Source: Lampropedia hyalina DSM 16112
Lineage (GTDB): Bacteria > Pseudomonadota > Gammaproteobacteria > Burkholderiales > Burkholderiaceae_C
Assembly (NCBI RefSeq): GCF_900129055.1
Contig: NZ_FQUZ01000018.1
Span: 1 to 63,648, forward strand
Length of the DNA stretch: 63,648 bases
Direction: 5' to 3'
The position numbers and the translations under genes are program-made. Positions 36,868 to 44,420 of the stretch are shown here, one piece after another (position 1 is the first letter of the stretch; every line of letters starts with the position of its first letter). Below the pieces are notes generated by a model, which ran no database searches, was not told where the DNA came from, and worked only from the letters and a program-made list of their open reading frames with translations.

Positions 36868-37536
36868 ATGACTGTACACACTTCACGCCGTTTTGACTTG
36901 CTGGCCTTTGACTGGGACGGCACCCTGTTCGACTCCACCCAGATCATCGTGCGCTGCATCCAGGCGGCCGTGCAGGATGTCGGCGGGCAGGCCCCCAGCG
37001 ACGCAGCAGCCCGCTGGGTCATCGGCATGGGCCTGACCGAGGCCCTGGCCCAGGCGGCCCCGGATGTGCCCCCTGCCCTCTACCCGCAACTGGTGCAGCG
37101 TTACCGCTACCACTATGTGCAGCGGCAGGATGACCTGAGCCTGTTCGATGGCGTGCTGGACATGCTGACCGCGCTGAAGGCACGCGGCTTCATCCTGACC
37201 GTGGCGACCGGCAAGAGCCGCCGGGGACTGGATCAGGTGCTCGACCACCTCGATCTGCGCGGCATTTTCGACGCTTCGCGCACGGCAGACCAGACCGCCA
37301 GCAAACCCCATCCCCTGATGCTGCACGAACTGATGGACGAATTCGCCACCCCTGCCCAACAGGTGCTGGTGATTGGCGACACCAGCCACGACCTGCAAAT
37401 GGCACTCAATGCGGGCACTGCCAGCGTGGGCGTATCCTACGGCGCGCACGCTGGCAACGGATTGCACGCCTACCAGCCGCTGGCGGTACTCGATTCCGTG
37501 GCGCATCTGGATGCGTGGCTGGCACAGCACGCATAG
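36868..37536 (+). CDS. HAD-IA family phosphatase (phosphoglycolate phosphatase-like)
   Basis: 222 residues. Motif I FDWDGTLFDST, motif II VATGKSRRGL, the lysine in TASKPHPLML and motif IV VIGDTSHDLQMALNAG are all present. A four-helix cap lies at about 20-85. The family hydrolyses small phosphates such as phosphoglycolate; the true substrate is unknown. The gene starts just beyond the TnpB element, so its promoter may be changed by the insertion. sppA follows after the short repeat element. Confidence 0.88.
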   Translation: MTVHTSRRFDLLAFDWDGTLFDSTQIIVRCIQAAVQDVGGQAPSDAAARWVIGMGLTEALAQAAPDVPPALYPQLVQRYRYHYVQRQDDLSLFDGVLDMLTALKARGFILTVATGKSRRGLDQVLDHLDLRGIFDASRTADQTASKPHPLMLHELMDEFATPAQQVLVIGDTSHDLQMALNAGTASVGVSYGAHAGNGLHAYQPLAVLDSVAHLDAWLAQHA

Positions 37537-37543
37537 CCGCAAA

Positions 37544-37609
37544 GGAAACGCTGATTCATTCCGCCCGAGAGGGGGATGCGGCGACCGGGAGGAATGATTC
37601 AGCGTTTCC
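37544..37609. repeat. inverted-repeat element, copy B (short)
   Basis: GGAAACGCTGATTCATTCCG and its inverted partner CGGGAGGAATGATTCAGCGT enclose about 20 bases. The arms match those of copy A at 33256-33446, but the 100-base middle section is absent. It lies just after the stop of the HAD gene. Confidence 0.8.
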
Positions 37610-37673
37610 CAAACCCCATCCACCCGCCTGCCCAAGGCAAAATGGCCCTTTTCCATCCTCCAGGCACCGTCTC

Positions 37674-38741
37674 ATGAGTTCTCAAGACCCCCGCAATCCT
37701 CCTGCAACCCCTTCCGCCAGCGAACCGCCCGATCTCTGGAAAGAACGCCCTGGCCGTCCAGCCACCGACTCTGCACCGACGGCATCGGGCACCGCCGCCC
37801 CCGCATGGGAGCGCGCCGTGCTGGAAAACCTTGCCTTTGCCGCGCTCAAGGAGCAGCGCACCAGCCGCCGCTGGAAAATCTTCTTCCGCTTCCTGATTCT
37901 GGCCTATGTGCTGTTCCTGACCGGCATGATGCTGCTGGATCGCCCGTTCAGTTCCGGCACGGACACCCAGAAACACTTGGGCGTGGTCAAGATCGAAGGG
38001 GTGATTGCCGATGGCGAAGCGTCCAGCACCCAGTACCTGTTCCCCGCCCTGCGCGAAGCGTTCGAGAACGAACACGCCCAGGCCGTGGTGTTGCAGATCA
38101 ACTCCCCCGGCGGCAGCCCGGTTCAGGCTGGCATGGTGCATGACGAAATCCTGCGCCTCAAGGCCAAGCACGAGAAGCCCGTCTATGCCGTCATTGGCGA
38201 GACAGGCGCATCGGCAGCCTACTACATTGCCGTGGCCGCCGACGACATCTATGTGGACAAGGCCAGCATCGTCGGCAGCATCGGCGTGCTGCTCAACGGC
38301 TTTGGCTTCACCGGCAGCATGGACAAGCTGGGCGTGGAACGGCGGCTGATTACTTCCGGCAGCAACAAGGGCTTTCTCGACCCCTTCAGCCCGCTCAATG
38401 CCGATGATGTCACCCATGCCCGCAACCTGACCCGCCAGATACACCAGCAGTTCATCGACGTGGTACGCAAGGGACGGGGCGAGCGCATCAAGGAAAACCA
38501 GGACACCTACAGCGGCCTGTTCTGGACGGGCGAGGAATCCATTCAACTCGGTCTGGCCGATGCGCTGGGCAATGTGCATTCGGTCGCCCGGGACGTGGTC
38601 AAGGTGGACAAACTGGTGGACTACAGCCGCAAGAAGAACCTGGCCGACCAGTTGGCCAACCGCCTGGGCGCAGCCATCGGCCAAGGACTGGGTCAGCAGG
38701 CTGGCTTGCAGAACGTTCAACAAGGGCTGGAGTGGCGTTGA
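37674..38741 (+). CDS. sppA: S49-family signal peptide peptidase SppA
   Basis: 355 residues. An N-terminal proline-rich cytoplasmic part (1-60) is followed by one membrane helix at 68-88 (KIFFRFLILAYVLFLTGMML) and the protease domain. The Ser-Lys dyad is S180 in GETGASAAYY and K232 in SGSNKGFLDP; their 52-residue spacing is that of short SppA enzymes. INSPGGSPV is the oxyanion region. It degrades leftover signal peptides in the membrane. ATG 37674 was chosen because the longer frame runs through the repeat. Confidence 0.93.
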   Translation: MSSQDPRNPPATPSASEPPDLWKERPGRPATDSAPTASGTAAPAWERAVLENLAFAALKEQRTSRRWKIFFRFLILAYVLFLTGMMLLDRPFSSGTDTQKHLGVVKIEGVIADGEASSTQYLFPALREAFENEHAQAVVLQINSPGGSPVQAGMVHDEILRLKAKHEKPVYAVIGETGASAAYYIAVAADDIYVDKASIVGSIGVLLNGFGFTGSMDKLGVERRLITSGSNKGFLDPFSPLNADDVTHARNLTRQIHQQFIDVVRKGRGERIKENQDTYSGLFWTGEESIQLGLADALGNVHSVARDVVKVDKLVDYSRKKNLADQLANRLGAAIGQGLGQQAGLQNVQQGLEWR

Positions 38742-38746
38742 AACTC

Positions 38747-38780
38747 GGTGGATGCCGTGCTGCTACACCACGGCATCACC
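38747..38780. terminator. hairpin between convergent sppA and HAD gene
   Basis: GATGCCGTG (38751-38759) pairs with CACGGCATC (38769-38777) with a nine-base loop, extended by GGTG and CACC. It overlaps the stop codon of the minus-strand HAD gene. There is no T run, so termination is a guess based on position. Confidence 0.35.
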
Positions 38781-39474
38781 GGGGCAACAGCCACTGCACC
38801 AGCGTTGCCAGGGTGTGAATCTGTGGCGGTGGTGCCGTCTCCAGTGGCCACGGCTTGCCTTCGCGGTTGAGCCACACTGCCTGCATACCGGCCTCGCGGG
38901 CGGCCTGTGCATCCAGTTGCGCATCATCGCCCACATGCAGAATCTGCTCGGGGGCCAGCCCGGCGGCATCGGCCGCTGCCTGAAAGATGCGCCGGTCGGG
39001 CTTGGCACAGCCCACCTGGCTGGCGGCAATCGAGGCCACGAAGCAGTCGCCCAGGCCAATCTGGCGCACATTCGCATTGCCGTTGCTCAAGGCCAGCAGT
39101 GGATAGCGGCCCGCCAACGCCCGAAGGGTTCCCAGGCTGTCTTCAAACAGTGTCACCTGCTGGCGGGCGGCAAAGAACACTTCAAACGCTGCATCGGCGT
39201 GCCCGGGTGCATCACCGGCCTGCACCATGACATCCCGGATCATCTCGCGGCGCAGAAACGACAGGTCGTGTCGGCGTTCGGGGTGGCGTTGCACCACGGC
39301 GCGACGCACCTCGCGCGGCAAATCCGGTGTCTGCCACAGTTGCGCCGTGCGGGGCAGGTGCTGCTGCAACCAGTCGCGCAGGGTATTTTCGGCATGCACG
39401 ATGACTGGAGCCACGGGCCAGAGGGTATCGTCCAGATCGAGGGTGATGGCTTGGATGCGGGTTGTGTCAATCAT
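38776..39474 (-). CDS. HAD-superfamily hydrolase (YjjG-like)
   Basis: 232 residues. Motif I LDLDDTLWPV is followed by a helical cap with PREVRRAVVQRHPERRHDL. Motif II is LALSNGNANV, the lysine is in GCAKPDRRIF and motif IV is HVGDDAQLDAQAA. The DLDDTLW form of motif I is typical of a beta-proteobacterial branch near nucleotidase YjjG. It probably dephosphorylates a small metabolite. The start MIDTTRIQA lies close to the divergent psd gene. Confidence 0.87.
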   Translation of the reverse strand: MIDTTRIQAITLDLDDTLWPVAPVIVHAENTLRDWLQQHLPRTAQLWQTPDLPREVRRAVVQRHPERRHDLSFLRREMIRDVMVQAGDAPGHADAAFEVFFAARQQVTLFEDSLGTLRALAGRYPLLALSNGNANVRQIGLGDCFVASIAASQVGCAKPDRRIFQAAADAAGLAPEQILHVGDDAQLDAQAAREAGMQAVWLNREGKPWPLETAPPPQIHTLATLVQWLLPR

Positions 39475-39547
39475 GCGGGCAAGCATACCGGATTGGCCGC
39501 CAACACGCTCTAGAATCGGGTGTTTTGCCGCTTTTGCAAGGTTTTTC

Positions 39548-40423
39548 GTGAATGATCGTCTTTTCATCCTGTTGCAGCATCTGGCTCCCAAGGAGTGGCT
39601 GACCCATGCGGCCGGACGGCTCGCCAGCACCGACCGCCCCTGGGTGGCACAGCGGTTCATCCGCTGGTTCATCCAACGCTACCAGGTGGATATGTCCGAG
39701 GCCCTGCACTCCGACCCCGCGCATTACCGCGATTTCAACGCCTTCTTCACCCGCGAACTGCGTCCCGGTGTGCGCCCGCTGTCCGATGCCCACTGGCTCT
39801 GCCCGGTCGATGGCCGGGTGAGCCAGCTCGGCGGCATCCAGCAAGGCCAGCTGATTCAGGCCAAGGGGCGCAGCTACAGTCTTTCGGCCCTGCTCGCCAG
39901 CCCGGAACAGGCCGAAGGCTTTGCCCAGGGGCACTTTGCGACGCTCTACCTCAGCCCGCGCGACTATCACCGCATCCACATGCCCTGCGACGGGCGGCTG
40001 CTCTCCATGCACCACATACCGGGCGATCTGTTCTCGGTCAATCCGGTCACGGCAGAGGGCGTGGAAGGGCTGTTTGCCCGCAACGAGCGGCTGGTATGCT
40101 GGTTCGAGGGGCCATTCGGGCGTTTTGCCATGGTGCTGGTGGGGGCCACCATCGTCGGCAGCATTGCCACCGTGTGGAGCGGCGTGGTCACGCCCCCGCG
40201 CCACAGCCGCACCGTGCGCAACTGGGACTACACCTGCCCGAACACCGCACCGATCTGTCTGGCCAAGGGCGCGGAAATGGGGCGTTTTCAACTGGGCTCC
40301 ACCGTCATCATGGTGATGCCAGGCCACGCGCCGCTGCAATTCAATCCGGCATGGCAAGCCGGGCAGGCTATTCGCATGGGTGAAGACATGGCGCAGATGC
40401 CAGCCGCTGCCGTGCAGCCGTGA
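39548..40423 (+). CDS. psd: phosphatidylserine decarboxylase
   Basis: 291 residues from GTG 39548, preceded by AAGG; the longer open frame upstream runs into the divergent gene. RDFNAFFTREL, CPVDGRVSQ (with Asp88) and LSPRDYHRIHMP are conserved. The self-cleavage site LGST is at 249-252, where Ser251 becomes the pyruvoyl group. It makes phosphatidylethanolamine at the inner membrane. Confidence 0.95.
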   Translation: MNDRLFILLQHLAPKEWLTHAAGRLASTDRPWVAQRFIRWFIQRYQVDMSEALHSDPAHYRDFNAFFTRELRPGVRPLSDAHWLCPVDGRVSQLGGIQQGQLIQAKGRSYSLSALLASPEQAEGFAQGHFATLYLSPRDYHRIHMPCDGRLLSMHHIPGDLFSVNPVTAEGVEGLFARNERLVCWFEGPFGRFAMVLVGATIVGSIATVWSGVVTPPRHSRTVRNWDYTCPNTAPICLAKGAEMGRFQLGSTVIMVMPGHAPLQFNPAWQAGQAIRMGEDMAQMPAAAVQP

Positions 40424-40429
40424 CCGATC

Positions 40430-41758
40430 TCACCAGTCCATTTCAGACTGCTTGCGCACCTGCACGCTGAATTCTCCCTGCGCCACGCGCACCTGCAAAG
40501 GCTGGCCGTGGTGCAGCAGGCGGGCATCGGTGATGGCGTGGCCGCTGGCATCCGAGACCACCGCATAGCCCCGCTCCAGCACCTTCTGCGGGTTCAGCAT
40601 CTCCAGCCGCAAGGCAGCCCGCGCCAGACGCTCCTGCTCCCTGTCCATCGCCTGGTTCAGGCTGCGTGGCAACTGGCGATCTTGCTGCGCCCATTGGTTC
40701 TGCCACTGCGCCAGCCGCGCCAGACTGTGGTGCCGCATGGCCTGCTGCATCTGTTGCAGGCGTGCATGGTGCAAGGCCAGCCCCTGTGCCGGACGCGCCA
40801 GCCGGGACGTGGCCTTGTCCAGCCGTTGCTGCAAGCCATCCAGATGGCGATCGCTTGCCTGCGCCAGCCGCTCATGCAGGTGCTGGCAGACGGCCAGTGC
40901 CTGCTGGGCACTGGTGGCCACCAGTTCAGCGGCTGCGGTGGGCGTGGGGGCGCGTACATCGGCACAGAAATCCGCAATCGAAAAATCCGTTTCATGCCCC
41001 ACCCCGCTGATGAGCGGCACAGGGCTTTGCACGATGGTGCGTGCCAGTTGCTCGTCATTGAACGCCCACAGGTCTTCCAGTGAGCCGCCGCCGCGCACCA
41101 GCAGGATGGTGTCGATCTGCAAGACCAAACCATCCGGGCGACGCAGGCTTTCTGCACCGATGCGGGCATACAACTGCTGCAAGGCCGCTACCAGCGAAGC
41201 CGGAGCCTGCACCCCCTGTACCAGTGCAGGCACCACCAACACCGGCACATGCGGCGAGCGACGCGCCAGCGTGGTCAGCACATCCTGCAAGGCCGCAGCC
41301 TGGGGCGAAGTCACCACTGCCACCCCGCGTGGCATGGCGCGGGGTGGGCGTTTGCGGTCGGCATCGAACAGGCCTTCCTGCTGCAAGGCCGTCTTGAGGC
41401 GCGCAAAACGGGCGAACAAGGCTCCTTCACCCACTGGCCGCATGGCCTCCACCACCATCTGCAAATCGCCACGCGATTCATACACCCCCAGACGACCCTG
41501 CACTACCACCCGATCCCCGTCACGCGGCACAAAATCCAGCAGCATGGCCGCCCGCTGGAACATGGCGCAACGCAACTGGCCACTCTCATCCTTGAGGGAA
41601 AAATAGCAGTGCCCGCTACCGGCGCGGCTGAAGCCGGAAATCTCCCCCTCCACCGCCAGCGGGTTGAAGCGAGCCTGCAAGGCATCGGATACCGCATGGC
41701 ACAAGGCCCCCACCTGCCAGATGCACGGCGGCACCGCTTCCACAGAAAATGATGACAA
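40430..41758 (-). CDS. xseA: exodeoxyribonuclease VII large subunit
   Basis: About 442 residues if it starts at TTG 41758 (SSFSVEAVPP); GTG 41743 is another option, and the longest frame to 41842 adds a non-conserved stretch. An N-terminal OB fold has VEGEISGFSRAGSGHCYFSL. The catalytic domain has VTSPQAAALQDVLTTLARR, LVRGGGSLEDLWAFNDEQLA and ISGVGHETDFSIADFCADVR, and a long coiled coil lies near the C-terminus. With XseB it degrades single-stranded DNA in both directions. xseB is not adjacent. Confidence 0.93.
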   Translation of the reverse strand: MSSFSVEAVPPCIWQVGALCHAVSDALQARFNPLAVEGEISGFSRAGSGHCYFSLKDESGQLRCAMFQRAAMLLDFVPRDGDRVVVQGRLGVYESRGDLQMVVEAMRPVGEGALFARFARLKTALQQEGLFDADRKRPPRAMPRGVAVVTSPQAAALQDVLTTLARRSPHVPVLVVPALVQGVQAPASLVAALQQLYARIGAESLRRPDGLVLQIDTILLVRGGGSLEDLWAFNDEQLARTIVQSPVPLISGVGHETDFSIADFCADVRAPTPTAAAELVATSAQQALAVCQHLHERLAQASDRHLDGLQQRLDKATSRLARPAQGLALHHARLQQMQQAMRHHSLARLAQWQNQWAQQDRQLPRSLNQAMDREQERLARAALRLEMLNPQKVLERGYAVVSDASGHAITDARLLHHGQPLQVRVAQGEFSVQVRKQSEMDW

Positions 41759-41904
41759 ACCCCAAACTCCTGAAAATACCGGACAGCCCCGATTGTGGCA
41801 GAGGCGCAATCCCTGTCCGCCCCGCTGTCGGGATTCGGCCACACCCTCCAGCCAAAGCCACCGGCTGCACCACGGGCATGTCTGCCTGGTTGATAATGTG
41901 CAGC

Positions 41905-42117
41905 ATGACTTCCGAGCAAACCATCATCGAGATCATCGCGCAGCACGCTCACCTGTCCGAGCGTGACATTCGCCCCGACACGGCATTGAGCTGGAGTTTG
42001 ATGAGCGACATCAACAACGATGTCTGCTTCGCCCTGCTGGCCAATATCAGCACGCCGGATGCCTTGGCCTGCAAGACCGTGGCCCAGTACCTGCACCTGG
42101 TATCGCGCCACACCTGA
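41905..42117 (+). CDS. small helical protein with possible acyl-carrier-protein fold
   Basis: 70 residues from ATG 41905 (MTSEQTIIEIIAQHAHLSER). The start is uncertain, since in-frame ATGs lie further upstream. The pattern EQTIIEIIAQHAHLSERDI, then LMSDINNDVCFAL and ALACKTVAQYLHLV, resembles helices I, II and IV of acyl carrier proteins. The Asp-Ser-Leu phosphopantetheine motif is not present in normal form. Downstream lies the shortened hemY gene, 23 bases away. The ACP link is a weak inference. Confidence 0.55.
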   Translation: MTSEQTIIEIIAQHAHLSERDIRPDTALSWSLMSDINNDVCFALLANISTPDALACKTVAQYLHLVSRHT

Positions 42118-42140
42118 CCGCAGCCTGATCGCCCCACTCC

Positions 42141-42611
42141 ATGCGCAACGCCGTCTGGTTCCTGCTGCTGTTCGTTGCCGCCGCCGCTGCCGCGCTGTTC
42201 CTGGGCGACAACCGCGCCACCGTCACGCTGTTCTGGCACCCGTATCGGGTGGACATGTCGCTGAACTTCGTGCTGCTGATCCTGCTGCTCTTGTTCGCAC
42301 TGGTGCTGCTGGCCCTGCGCACCTTCGCCAGCCTGCGCAAAATCCAGCTGCATGCGGGCATCTGGCGGCAACAACAGCGAGAACGCACCATGCACCAGAG
42401 CCTGCTCAACGCCATGCAGCACTTCACCCACGGCCACCCTGACAAGGCTGTGGCGCAGGCAGAACAGGCCATTGCCAAGGCCCGGCAGATTCAGGAAAGC
42501 ACGGAAGCCACAGACAGCCGCGACAGCAGTGCCGAAACCCTGACAGAATCCGTCATCGAAATGGCAGAATGGATTCTGGCCCAGTGCAAGGCAGATGGAG
42601 CGAAGACGTAG
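42141..42611 (+). CDS. HemY-like protein, N-terminal domain only
   Basis: 156 residues. NRATVTLFWHPYRVDMSLNF followed by VLLILLLLFALVLLALRTF is the N-terminal two-helix HemY motif, and LLNAMQHFTHGHPDKAVAQAE is the first helical repeat. Full-length HemY has about 400 residues with many TPR repeats; here the frame stops after the first, and the next gene on the other strand begins four bases later. It is either a decayed hemY or a short, membrane-anchored derivative. hemX lies 7 kb away. Confidence 0.72.
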   Translation: MRNAVWFLLLFVAAAAAALFLGDNRATVTLFWHPYRVDMSLNFVLLILLLLFALVLLALRTFASLRKIQLHAGIWRQQQRERTMHQSLLNAMQHFTHGHPDKAVAQAEQAIAKARQIQESTEATDSRDSSAETLTESVIEMAEWILAQCKADGAKT

Positions 42612-42615
42612 AGCG

Positions 42616-43182
42616 TTATGGTTCGACCCGCAAGCCCGCTTCCAACCTAACCAACTCCTCGCGTTCATACACCTCGGGCGTATGCCCCTGGGAACGCAGC
42701 CACTTCTGCAACGCCTGCCCGGTTCCCGACGTCCAGCAACGCACCTTGGCTGGCTTGATGAGCCGGTACTCCACCAGCTCGGGGGACAGCTTTACCGTCC
42801 CCCTGGCGCGTGCATGGTAGGCAATGATGACCTGGTTTCTGCGCGCAAAGCCATAGGCACCTATCAACTCCAGATGCTCGGTTTCCAGGTTCGTCTCCTC
42901 GCGGATTTCGCGGGCAATGCCTTCCTCAGGGTTCTCCCGCGCTTCCATGAAGCCGGTAATCAGGCCAAAGAACCCGTCGGTCCACAAGGCATTGCGTGCC
43001 AGCAGGATGCGGCCCTCCAGTTCGACCACAGCCGCCAGCACCGGCGTTGGGTTGTTCCAGTGCGTCCAGTGGCAGGCCGGGCAGCGCAGCCGCTGCACCA
43101 GCCCGCTGTCTTCCTGGGATTCAATCCAGCGCAACTCGGTCGCGCACTGGGGGCAATATCGGATGGAATTTTCTTCTTGCAT
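42616..43182 (-). CDS. Nudix hydrolase with N-terminal zinc ribbon
   Basis: 188 residues. A zinc ribbon at about 9-36 (YCPQCATEL and LRCPACHWT) precedes the Nudix box GFMEARENPEEGIAREIREE (then TNL). This is the NudC/NADH-pyrophosphatase-like arrangement in short form, with the C-terminal SQPWPFP-type NudC signature absent. It probably hydrolyses a nucleoside diphosphate derivative. The start MQEENSIRY lies 10 bases from the stop of cysM, so the two are likely cotranscribed. Confidence 0.87.
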   Translation of the reverse strand: MQEENSIRYCPQCATELRWIESQEDSGLVQRLRCPACHWTHWNNPTPVLAAVVELEGRILLARNALWTDGFFGLITGFMEARENPEEGIAREIREETNLETEHLELIGAYGFARRNQVIIAYHARARGTVKLSPELVEYRLIKPAKVRCWTSGTGQALQKWLRSQGHTPEVYEREELVRLEAGLRVEP

Positions 43183-43192
43183 GGACAACGGC

Positions 43193-44095
43193 TCAGGCAG
43201 GGAATACGCCAGTGGACAGATAGCGATCACCCCGGTCGCACACCACGAACACCACCGTGGCATTCTGTACCTTCTGGGCAATCTGTTGCGCCACCCAGCA
43301 GGCACCTGCGGCAGAAATGCCACCAAAAATCCCCTCCTCGCGGGCCAGTCGGCGGCACATGTCCTCGGCATCCGACTGGCTCACCAGCACCAGTTCATCC
43401 ACGGCAGCGGGGTCGTAAATGGCAGGCAGGTATTCCTGTGGCCACTTGCGGATGCCCGGAATGCGTGAACCCTCGGAAGGCTGGGCACCGATGATCTGGA
43501 TTTTGGGGTTCTTTTCCTTGAGAAAGCGCGAAACCCCGGTGATCGTGCCAGTCGTGCCCATGGCACTGACGAAGTGGGTGATTTCCCCTCCGGTCTGCTC
43601 CCAGATTTCAGGCCCTGTGGTCTCGTAATGAATGCGTGGATTGTCCTGATTGGCAAACTGGTTCAGGATAATGCCCTTGCCCTGGGCCACCAGCGTATCG
43701 GCCAGATCGCGTGCCGCTTCCATGCCGCCGCTCTTGGGCGTCAGAATCAGTTCCGCACCGAAGGCCTTCATGGTCTGCGCCCGCTCGATCGACAGGTCTT
43801 CGGGCATGATGAGCACCATGTGGTAGCCCTTGATCGCCGCTGCCATGGCCAGGGCAATGCCGGTATTGCCGGATGTCGGCTCGATCAGCGTATCGCCGGG
43901 CTTGATGTCACCACGCTCCTGCGCGCGCGCAATCATCGACAGCGCAGGCCTGTCCTTGACCGAACCGGCAGGGTTGTTGCCCTCCAGCTTGGCCAGAATC
44001 GTATTGCCCCGCTGGCGGTTCTCCTCGGCCCGGATACGCTGCAACGCCACAAGCGGCGTATTCCCAATGGTGTCTTGAATGGTTTTGTATTTCAT
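43193..44095 (-). CDS. cysM: cysteine synthase B (O-acetylserine sulfhydrylase)
   Basis: 300 residues, typical of CysM. The PLP lysine is K47 in GNNPAGSVKDRPAL, the substrate loop is EPTSGNTGIALAMAAAIKGY, and the glycine-rich loop is SAMGTTGTITGVSRFL. The IPGIRKWP stretch is CysM-specific. It makes cysteine from O-acetylserine and sulfide or thiosulfate. It adds to the sulfur genes of the window (two metY, metQ, TusA-like) but is not linked to them in an operon. Confidence 0.95.
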   Translation of the reverse strand: MKYKTIQDTIGNTPLVALQRIRAEENRQRGNTILAKLEGNNPAGSVKDRPALSMIARAQERGDIKPGDTLIEPTSGNTGIALAMAAAIKGYHMVLIMPEDLSIERAQTMKAFGAELILTPKSGGMEAARDLADTLVAQGKGIILNQFANQDNPRIHYETTGPEIWEQTGGEITHFVSAMGTTGTITGVSRFLKEKNPKIQIIGAQPSEGSRIPGIRKWPQEYLPAIYDPAAVDELVLVSQSDAEDMCRRLAREEGIFGGISAAGACWVAQQIAQKVQNATVVFVVCDRGDRYLSTGVFPA

Positions 44096-44111
44096 AGACG
44101 TAAATATGCCA

Positions 44112-44117
44112 TATAAT
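44112..44117 (+). promoter_or_regulatory. -10 box of tRNA-Leu
   Basis: A perfect TATAAT lies 18 bases before the tRNA. The -35 region falls in the start of divergent cysM and is poor; TTGTAT at 44085 is too far for normal spacing. Confidence 0.5.
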
Positions 44118-44134
44118 CGCTCCTCTTGACGCCT

Positions 44135-44219
44135 GCCGGAGTGGTGAAATTGGTAGACGCAGGGGACTCAAAATCCCCCGCCGCAAGGCGTGCCGGTTCG
44201 ATTCCGGCCTCCGGCACCA
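44135..44219 (+). tRNA. tRNA-Leu (anticodon CAA)
   Basis: 85 nt with the long variable arm of a class II tRNA. The acceptor GCCGGAG pairs with CTCCGGC, and CCA is encoded. The anticodon arm is GGGGA-CTCAAAA-TCCCC, giving CAA (codon UUG). The variable arm is CGCCGCAAGGCG and the T arm GGTTCGATTCC. Confidence 0.96.
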
Positions 44220-44264
44220 TCATATCGATGATAAAACAGGCGCAAATTCTGCACCATCCAAAGA

Positions 44265-44286
44265 AGCGGCAACAGCCGCTTTTTTT
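44265..44286 (+). terminator. intrinsic terminator after tRNA-Leu
   Basis: AGCGGC-AACA-GCCGCT followed by six more T's is a compact stem-loop 45 bases after the tRNA. Confidence 0.85.
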
Positions 44287-44420
44287 GCGCCCCGCGTTGG
44301 CCTGCATCACGCAGCCCATTCTTCCCGCGTTATCCCCAGTACATGACATTGCCATGACAGGCAGAATGGGCTGATATTGCCCGTTTCGGTGCAACCGTCG
44401 AATGCAAGGGAGATCGGCCC

